In this document: positions 60,069 to 64,000 of the stretch, in pieces
Layout: each line of letters starts with the position of its first letter
Position numbering within the stretch: the stretch's first letter is position 1
The notes under the pieces: model-generated
The model's database searches: none
What the model saw: the letters and a program-made list of their open reading frames with translations, nothing else
Told to the model about the DNA's origin: nothing
Program-made: the position numbers and the translations under genes
NCBI RefSeq assembly: GCF_900066015.1
Contig: NZ_LN890655.1
Location: forward strand, 3,078,726 to 3,142,725
Direction of reading: 5' to 3'
Length of the DNA stretch: 64,000 bases
Source of the DNA: Candidatus Promineifilum breve
GTDB taxonomy: Bacteria; Chloroflexota; Anaerolineae; Promineifilales; Promineifilaceae

Positions 60069-60539
60069 TTACTTCATCGTCCGCGCCTGGGCAATCCATT
60101 CCTCGGGCTTGGCGGTGGCCGTGGCCTTGGTCATCTCCTGCAATTGATCGGCCGAGGCCGCGGCCAGCCCGGCGAACGTGGTGATGCCCGCCTCGTTGAG
60201 CCGTTTGGCGAATACCGGGCCAATGCCCTTGATAGCCGTCAGATCGTCGGGCGTGACGGGTTTGGCGGGCGTGGCGGCCTTGGCAGCCTTGGGGGGCTTA
60301 GGGGATACGGCGGATGCTGGGGGCGCGGCGACCGGCGCGGCCGGGAGGGTAGTCATGACCGGCGGGCGCTCGTCGGTAATGGTAATCGACTGGCCGCGTT
60401 CCGGCTGAATCACAGGGGACTGGGTTACCTTCCGCCGCCGCAGCAGGCGGCGGACACCATCGGCGGCCAGGGCCACCCCACCGGCCACCACCAGATACCA
60501 CGCTTTGGGGCTGAGTAGCCTCGATTTGGACTTGGACAT
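60069..60539 (-). CDS. Membrane-anchored helix-hairpin-helix protein
   Basis: This 156-aa protein begins with a basic stretch and a membrane helix (AWYLVVAGGVALAADGV). A Pro/Ala/Lys-rich linker (~50-95) follows. The C-terminal helix-hairpin-helix/DUF4332-like domain reads DDLTAIKGIGPVFAKRLNEA, then GITTFAGLAAASADQL. This domain contacts DNA or proteins in many contexts, and 'KGIGP' is its hallmark. Related small proteins occur beside ribosomal L21 or nucleoid genes. Function unknown. An extended -10 (TGGTATAAT, minus strand, near 60596) could be its promoter. Confidence 0.8.
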   Translation of the reverse strand: MSKSKSRLLSPKAWYLVVAGGVALAADGVRRLLRRRKVTQSPVIQPERGQSITITDERPPVMTTLPAAPVAAPPASAVSPKPPKAAKAATPAKPVTPDDLTAIKGIGPVFAKRLNEAGITTFAGLAAASADQLQEMTKATATAKPEEWIAQARTMK

Positions 60540-60644
60540 AGCGTCTCCTTGCCTCGCTGGGGGATGAAATGCATCTCCACATCGTGACGCATTGCATTAT
60601 ACCATAAGAGAGACCTTGCGTATACCGAGGGCCAGATACCCAAA

Positions 60645-60674
60645 TTGACAGAACCCCCCGGCCCGCGCTATAAT
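60645..60674 (+). promoter_or_regulatory. Consensus promoter of tRNA-Leu and probably asd
   Basis: A perfect TTGACA (60645-60650) and a perfect TATAAT (60669-60674) are 18 bp apart. The tRNA begins 13 bp after the -10 box. No terminator lies between the tRNA and the T-box leader, so this promoter may drive both. Confidence 0.9.
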
Positions 60675-60686
60675 ACCCATCCGATT

Positions 60687-60768
60687 GCCCTGGTGGCGGA
60701 ATTGGCATACGCGGTAGGTTGAGGGCCTATGTCCTTAGGACGTGGAGGTTCGAGTCCTCTCCAGGGCA
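60687..60768 (+). tRNA. tRNA-Leu (anticodon GAG)
   Basis: The acceptor stem GCCCTGG/CCAGGGC closes with discriminator A. A D-arm with GCGG...; an anticodon arm GTAGG-TTGAGGG-CCTAT with anticodon GAG; a long variable arm GTCCTTAGGAC typical of class II tRNAs; and a T-arm with loop TTCGAGT follow. CCA is not encoded. It reads CUC/CUU leucine codons. A strong promoter lies directly upstream and the asd T-box leader starts 12 bases after its end. Confidence 0.96.
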
Positions 60769-60780
60769 CAATATCATATT

Positions 60781-61024
60781 GAAAACGTTGACCGGGACGA
60801 GTACCCGCGACGCCCGTAACAGAGAGGCGGAGGCCATTGGCTGAAAGCGCCGCCCACGAGGCTCATGGTGAAAACCCCCCGGGAGTGGTTCCCCGAACGC
60901 CGCGGCCGGTAAGGGAACCCGGATGGCCCCGTTAGCGGCCACCAGAGCGCGCCGGCCGTTGGGCCGCGCGGAAATTGGGTGGAATCGCGACGCCGTCGCC
61001 CCATGTGGGCGGCGGCGTTTTGTG
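60781..61024 (+). promoter_or_regulatory. T-box leader of asd, probable threonine specifier
   Basis: Stem I has GACGAGTA and AGAGAGG on the 5' side, GGCTGAAAGC at the tip and GAA-A-ACC (60870-60876) on the 3' side; the GAA is followed by one base and the codon ACC (Thr). Lower stem: CCGGG/CCCGG with K-turn-like GA flanks. The T-box proper is TTGGGTGGAATCGCGA (60975-60990), whose TGGA would pair with tRNA UCCA. A terminator hairpin closes the leader (60990-61018). Uncharged tRNA-Thr would favour the antiterminator and allow asd expression. Specifier assignment is by comparison with glyQS and is less certain than the T-box itself. Confidence 0.85.
60990..61022 (+). terminator. T-box-controlled terminator
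   Basis: ACGCCGTCGCCC and GGGCGGCGGCGT form a 12-bp stem with one G-U pair, followed by TTTT. It overlaps the T-box antiterminator sequence at its 5' edge, as expected for a switch. Confidence 0.85.
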
Positions 61025-61071
61025 ATCCGGCGCAAATTTAAGTTGGCGCGGCAAGACACGAGATAGGAGAG

Positions 61072-62142
61072 ATGAATATGAACAGAATTCCCGTTGGGGT
61101 ATTGGGAGCCACGGGCACGGTGGGACAGCGCTTCGTGCAACTGCTGGCCGAGCATCCGTGGTTTGAAGTGGCCGTCGTCACCGGCTCCGACCGCACCGTG
61201 GGCCGGCCGTATGGCGAAGGGGTCAACTGGTTGATGCCCGGCCGCGTGCCGGCGCGCACGGCCGAACTCATCGTGCAGCCAACCGACACCGATCTTGACC
61301 TGCCCGGCAATCCGCCGGTGGTCTTCTCGGCCCTGCCCACCGGCGAGGCCAAGGAGTGGGAACCCCGGTTCGCCGCCGCGGGCTACGCCGTGGTCACCAA
61401 TACGTCGGTCTTCCGCATGAACCCGACCGTGCCGTTGCTCATCCCGGAGATCAACCCCGACCACACCTGCCTCATCCCTACCCAGCGGGCCGAGAACAAC
61501 TGGCCGGGCTTCATCGTCGCCAGCCCCAACTGCTCCACGACCAGCGCCATCCTGCCGCTGAAGGTCTTCCAGGAGGCGTTCGGCGTCGAGGCGGCCATGA
61601 TTACCACGCTGCAAGCCATCTCCGGCGCGGGCTATCCCGGCGTGTCATCGATGGACATCTATGACAACGTCGTGCCCTACATCGGCGGCGAGGACGAAAA
61701 GCTGGAGAACGAGCCGACGAAGCTGCTGGGCGACGTGCGCGACGGCCGCATGATCCGCGCCGGCATCGCCGTCAGCGCTCAGGCCAACCGCGTGCCGGTG
61801 GTCGATGGGCATCTGGCCAGCGTATCGGTGCGGCTGGGGCGGCGGGCCACGCCCGATGAGGCCATCGCCGCCCTGCGCGACTGGCGGCCGCCGGCCATCT
61901 GCGCCCAGTTACCCTCATCCCCCCAGGAGTTGCTCATCTATCGCGACGAGCCGGATCGGCCGCAGCCGCGCCGCGACCGCGACGCCGGCGATGGCCTGGC
62001 CTGGACGGTGGGCAAGGTGCGCGCCTGCCCGGTGCTCGACGTGCGCTACGTGGCCCTGACCCACAACACGCTGCGCGGCGCGGCCAGTGGGGCGCTGCTG
62101 AACGCGGAGTTGTTGGCGGTGCAGGGCTATATCGGGAATTAG
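61072..62142 (+). CDS. asd: Aspartate-semialdehyde dehydrogenase
   Basis: This 356-aa NADP enzyme makes aspartate semialdehyde from aspartyl phosphate, the branch point to lysine, threonine, methionine and isoleucine. The N-terminal Rossmann motif is VGVLGATGTVGQRFVQLLAE, and the catalytic Cys lies in ASPNCSTTSAILPL. AISGAGYPGVSSMDIYDNVV and ANRVPVVDGHLASVSVRLG (catalytic His) complete the set. The layout is that of the archaeal/fungal-type ASADH. ATG 61072 (61078 alternative) follows AGGAGA. Control by the upstream T-box with a Thr specifier fits its place in threonine synthesis. Confidence 0.95.
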   Translation: MNMNRIPVGVLGATGTVGQRFVQLLAEHPWFEVAVVTGSDRTVGRPYGEGVNWLMPGRVPARTAELIVQPTDTDLDLPGNPPVVFSALPTGEAKEWEPRFAAAGYAVVTNTSVFRMNPTVPLLIPEINPDHTCLIPTQRAENNWPGFIVASPNCSTTSAILPLKVFQEAFGVEAAMITTLQAISGAGYPGVSSMDIYDNVVPYIGGEDEKLENEPTKLLGDVRDGRMIRAGIAVSAQANRVPVVDGHLASVSVRLGRRATPDEAIAALRDWRPPAICAQLPSSPQELLIYRDEPDRPQPRRDRDAGDGLAWTVGKVRACPVLDVRYVALTHNTLRGAASGALLNAELLAVQGYIGN

Positions 62143-62168
62143 GAATTAACAATTAGGAATTATGATGT

Positions 62169-62205
62169 CTAGAAACCGAGTTTTTCTGAGAAACTCGGTT
62201 TCTAG
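62169..62205. repeat. GAAACCGAGTT hairpin repeat, copy upstream of the small membrane gene
   Basis: CTAGAAACCGAGTTT and AAACTCGGTTTCTAG pair around TTCTGAG. It is preceded by another simple repeat, GGAATTAGGAATTAACAATT (62141-62160), after the asd stop. Confidence 0.9.
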
Positions 62206-62220
62206 AGAGGGGATCACACC

Positions 62221-62340
62221 ATGACCGATATGTCTACGATCAGCCCGCTGACTACGTTCGTTACGTTTGCCTTTGCCGGGATCGTTGTTGGTGGCGTGGT
62301 GCTCTATCTGGCGTTGATTAGCCGCAAGGCGAAAAAATGA
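62221..62340 (+). CDS. 39-aa single-pass membrane protein
   Basis: A short open frame starts at ATG 62221 after GAGAGGGG and ends at TGA 62340. It encodes MTDMSTISPLTTF, a clear membrane helix (VTFAFAGIVVGGVVLYLALI) and a basic tail (SRKAKK). The ribosome site, hydrophobic helix and positive-inside tail make it a believable gene, too small for many gene finders. Hairpin repeats lie on both sides, so it forms an isolated cassette. It is co-directional with asd but separated by a hairpin. I do not recognise a family; small cytochrome-oxidase-type or regulatory membrane peptides have this layout. Confidence 0.6.
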   Translation: MTDMSTISPLTTFVTFAFAGIVVGGVVLYLALISRKAKK

Positions 62341-62347
62341 GATCCGG

Positions 62348-62439
62348 ATAGAAACCGAGTTTTTTCTTGAAAACTCGGTTTCTATTGGCGTCAGCGGAAG
62401 ACTAGAAACCGAGTTTTCCGGAAAAAACTCGGTTTCCTA
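62348..62439. repeat. Two GAAACCGAGTT hairpin repeats downstream of the small membrane gene
   Basis: Copies lie at 62348-62385 (ATAGAAACCGAGTTTT / AAAACTCGGTTTCTAT) and 62403-62439 (TAGAAACCGAGTTTT / AAAACTCGGTTTCCTA). The second ends in the stop codon of the convergent DUF3048 gene. Confidence 0.9.
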
Positions 62440-63666
62440 CGGCGTCACCGCCAACGAGTTCGGAATATAGCCGGGCACAAGCTGCACCCAGCTATTGCCG
62501 ATTTGCAGCGGGAACGGGTTGCCGGCGGCGTCGGTGAAGGTCAGCATGTCGTTGCGCCCGTCGCGGTGCCAGGTCACGTCGAAGCGCTGGCCGTCGCGGA
62601 AGACGGTGGCCGGGCCGGATCCCCATAGCTGAATCTCAATCGACAGGGCGGCGCAGACGCCGTTGTTGATCTGCTCGCAGATGTTGGCGTCGTTGACGTG
62701 GTAGGGCGTGATGAAAATGACGTTGGCCGCCGTCACCTGCTCCTCGGTGTTGGCGTCGAGGTGCTCCTCGAAGTCCATCCAGCGGCGGAACTGGCCGATT
62801 TCGGCATCCCAGCGCCATTCGACCTTCTCCGTCCGGTAGTCGATATTGATCACACTGGCCGGGGAGCCGCCCGCGGGCGCGACTTCGCTGAAGGCGTTGT
62901 ACGTCCCAAAGCCGGGCGCGGTGTTCAGCCCCTTGGCTTCCACGGCCTGCCATAACTCGGCCAGCCGGATGTAGAGCGTGTGCTCAAACGGCTTGTCGGT
63001 GTCGCCGGTGCGATAGAAGCCCGGCTCGGCGGCGCGCAACAGGCGATCGCTGAAGTCGGAGGCGTTGAGGCGTTGGTTGACGCCCACACTGGCCCCGGAG
63101 AAGGCCAGCATGGCGTCGTACATGGCCGGCAACTCCAGGTCGATCAGCCGCGCGCTGCGTACCGGGCCGACGTTGGGCGGCACGGTGTCGTAGAAGATGG
63201 CCGTGAAGCGCGTCACCGCGCCTTCAGTCCAATGCTCGAAGATGATGTCGGCGTCGTTCAGCCCGGCTTGCGGCCGGGTGTAATCGGCCGGGGCGTTGGA
63301 CAGCTTGACGGCGATGGGGCGGCGCTGCAAATCGGCCGGGTCGGCTATCTCTTCGCCGGTCAGCGGATTGCGCCCGGCGAAAGCGGCGGCCTCGGCGGCC
63401 AGCACGATGGTTTCCGGCGTGGCCGTCACGGCCGGGGTGGGCGGCGCGGCGGTGACCTCGGGGGTCACGATGGGCGGCGGCGGCAGCGTGGCGGCCACGG
63501 TCGGCGTGGCCGGGACGGGCGAGATGGTGGCGGCGACTTCGGCCTGGGCCGTAGCCAGCGCCGACGTGGGCGGCGGGGGAATCTCCCCCGGCTCGGCCCC
63601 GCCGCCACAGGCGGCCAGCAACAAGGCGGCGATGAATAGCGATAGTGTCAGATATTTCTTAAGCAT
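62437..63666 (-). CDS. DUF3048 (YerB-like) lipoprotein
   Basis: This 409-aa protein has signal peptide MLKKYLTLSLFIAALLLAAC with lipobox LAAC, a Pro/Thr/Ala-rich linker (~25-90), then DUF3048. DUF3048 reads NPLTGEEIADPADLQRRPIA, VKLSNAPADYTRPQAGLNDA, DIIFEHWTEGAVTRFTAIF and VGPVRSARLIDLELPAMYDA. The C-terminal DUF3048 extension (WGSGPATVFRDGQRFDVTWH, then GNSWVQLVPGYIP) is complete. B. subtilis YerB is the named relative; the function is unknown, possibly cell-wall related. The stop codon TAG lies at the edge of a hairpin repeat. Confidence 0.9.
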   Translation of the reverse strand: MLKKYLTLSLFIAALLLAACGGGAEPGEIPPPPTSALATAQAEVAATISPVPATPTVAATLPPPPIVTPEVTAAPPTPAVTATPETIVLAAEAAAFAGRNPLTGEEIADPADLQRRPIAVKLSNAPADYTRPQAGLNDADIIFEHWTEGAVTRFTAIFYDTVPPNVGPVRSARLIDLELPAMYDAMLAFSGASVGVNQRLNASDFSDRLLRAAEPGFYRTGDTDKPFEHTLYIRLAELWQAVEAKGLNTAPGFGTYNAFSEVAPAGGSPASVINIDYRTEKVEWRWDAEIGQFRRWMDFEEHLDANTEEQVTAANVIFITPYHVNDANICEQINNGVCAALSIEIQLWGSGPATVFRDGQRFDVTWHRDGRNDMLTFTDAAGNPFPLQIGNSWVQLVPGYIPNSLAVTP

Positions 63667-63833
63667 GATGTTCTGTTCAAATGACCACGGACGGCCGACA
63701 ACAGACCACGGCCGGCGCTCACGGTTGAGCGGGCCGCCGGCGGTCGGAAATTTGCCCGTATTGTACGAAAAACCTGGTTAAAAGACGTTACGAATGGGCG
63801 ACTCGTTCCCTATGGCTGGGCGACGGGCTTGGG

Positions 63834-63909
63834 GAGAGCAGGGGAGCGGGGGGGCAGGGGAGCAGGGGAGACTGGCCCCTGTCCACTGCCCACTGTCCAC
63901 TCCCCACTA
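63834..63909. repeat. Low-complexity repeat: GGGGAGCAGGGG then CCACTGCCCACTGTCC units
   Basis: This is the third two-part array of this kind in the window. It fills the gap between the DUF3048 gene and the partial gene at the window end, whose stop codon lies in its last bases. Confidence 0.85.
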
Positions 63910-63999
63910 ATCCAACGGCTCCAGCAAAAAATACTCCTCCAGCGGCTCATGGAAGTTGCGCGGGCGGTATTCGCCCGAGGCGCGGTCGAGGGCGTAGTC
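63907..63999 (-). CDS. Partial gene at window end (C-terminus only)
   Basis: An open frame on the minus strand enters from beyond the window and ends at TAG 63907-63909. The visible 30 residues include YALDRASGEYRPRNFHEPLE and EYFLLEPLD. Codon use and the clean stop fit a real gene; the sequence is too short to name a family. The stop overlaps a CCACTGTCC-type repeat, as with other genes here. Confidence 0.5.
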   Translation of the reverse strand, partial: DYALDRASGEYRPRNFHEPLEEYFLLEPLD

Positions 64000-64000
64000 G

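Noticed and set aside
60891-60900. Alternative T-box specifier GCC (Ala) after GAAC near 60895
   Set aside because: The sequence before that GAA does not pair with the AGTA-side strand, while GAA-A-ACC at 60870 sits opposite AGTA with CCGGG/CCCGG pairing below it and fits asd biology.

Overview
The window is GC-rich bacterial chromosome packed with genes on both strands and shows no rRNA operon, prophage, transposase or CRISPR array. The gene mix points to a Chloroflexota bacterium, probably Anaerolineae/Ardenticatenia-like. It holds a CofD-type F420 gene, a RarA ATPase fused to a methyltransferase-like domain, lipoproteins and an LPxTG protein without outer-membrane genes, a T-box leader, an archaeal-like MetRS, and many Thr/Pro-rich surface proteins. 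This placement is inference from gene content, not from a marker-gene tree.

Layout. 1-7.5 kb: oxidoreductase fragment, alpha/beta hydrolase-LuxR fusion, cofD, META lipoprotein + ChrA, M20 amidohydrolase, SH3 protein, BrnT/BrnA-like toxin-antitoxin pair. 7.5-10.6 kb: vapB-vapC-rarA, three genes chained by 4-base overlaps. 10.7-11.8 kb: DIP1984 gene, a structured RNA with a tRNA-like core, and a 94-aa protein. 11.8-17.8 kb: stress protein with long repeats, SpoU methyltransferase, M4 protease with emfourin inhibitor, response regulator with a decayed CpaE-like domain. 18-24.9 kb: enoyl-CoA hydratase family, methyltransferase, helicase-associated protein, lipid kinase, LPETG protein, PH/SHOCT protein. 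25.1-29.6 kb: rplI, RodZ-like protein, rimO, TlpA thioredoxin, Lgt-like transferase. 29.6-36 kb: DinB, PIN/Phd pair, TipA-type MerR regulator, GAP-family membrane protein, D-aminoacylase-like protein, Uma2, ArsR regulator. 36-45.6 kb: epimerase, PAP2, two-component system, PspC, Nudix plus two paralogous beta-lactamase-fold proteins, ACBP. 45.7-51.5 kb: aldo/keto reductase, glycosyltransferase + GH130, MscS. 51.5-57.8 kb: XRE regulator, ettA, metG, PUA-like protein, nidogen-like protein. 57.8-64 kb: hydrolase-metalloprotease fusion, a candidate selenoprotein, tRNA-Leu(GAG), T-box leader + asd, a 39-aa membrane protein, a DUF3048 lipoprotein and a partial gene.

The most notable points are as follows. 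(1) A peroxiredoxin-like gene at 59461-60036 has an in-frame TGA exactly at its catalytic Cys position (U-x-x-C), followed by a SECIS-like hairpin. (2) A ~218-nt RNA candidate at 11262-11479 has D-, anticodon- and T-arm-like elements inside a 9-bp closing stem, next to a DIP1984 gene; it resembles Y RNA-like (YrlA) molecules. (3) A T-box with a probable threonine (ACC) specifier precedes asd and lies 12 nt after tRNA-Leu. (4) At least eight families of short hairpin or simple-sequence repeats fill the gene borders. They supply stop codons or C-termini to several genes and sit in frame inside rarA and rimO.
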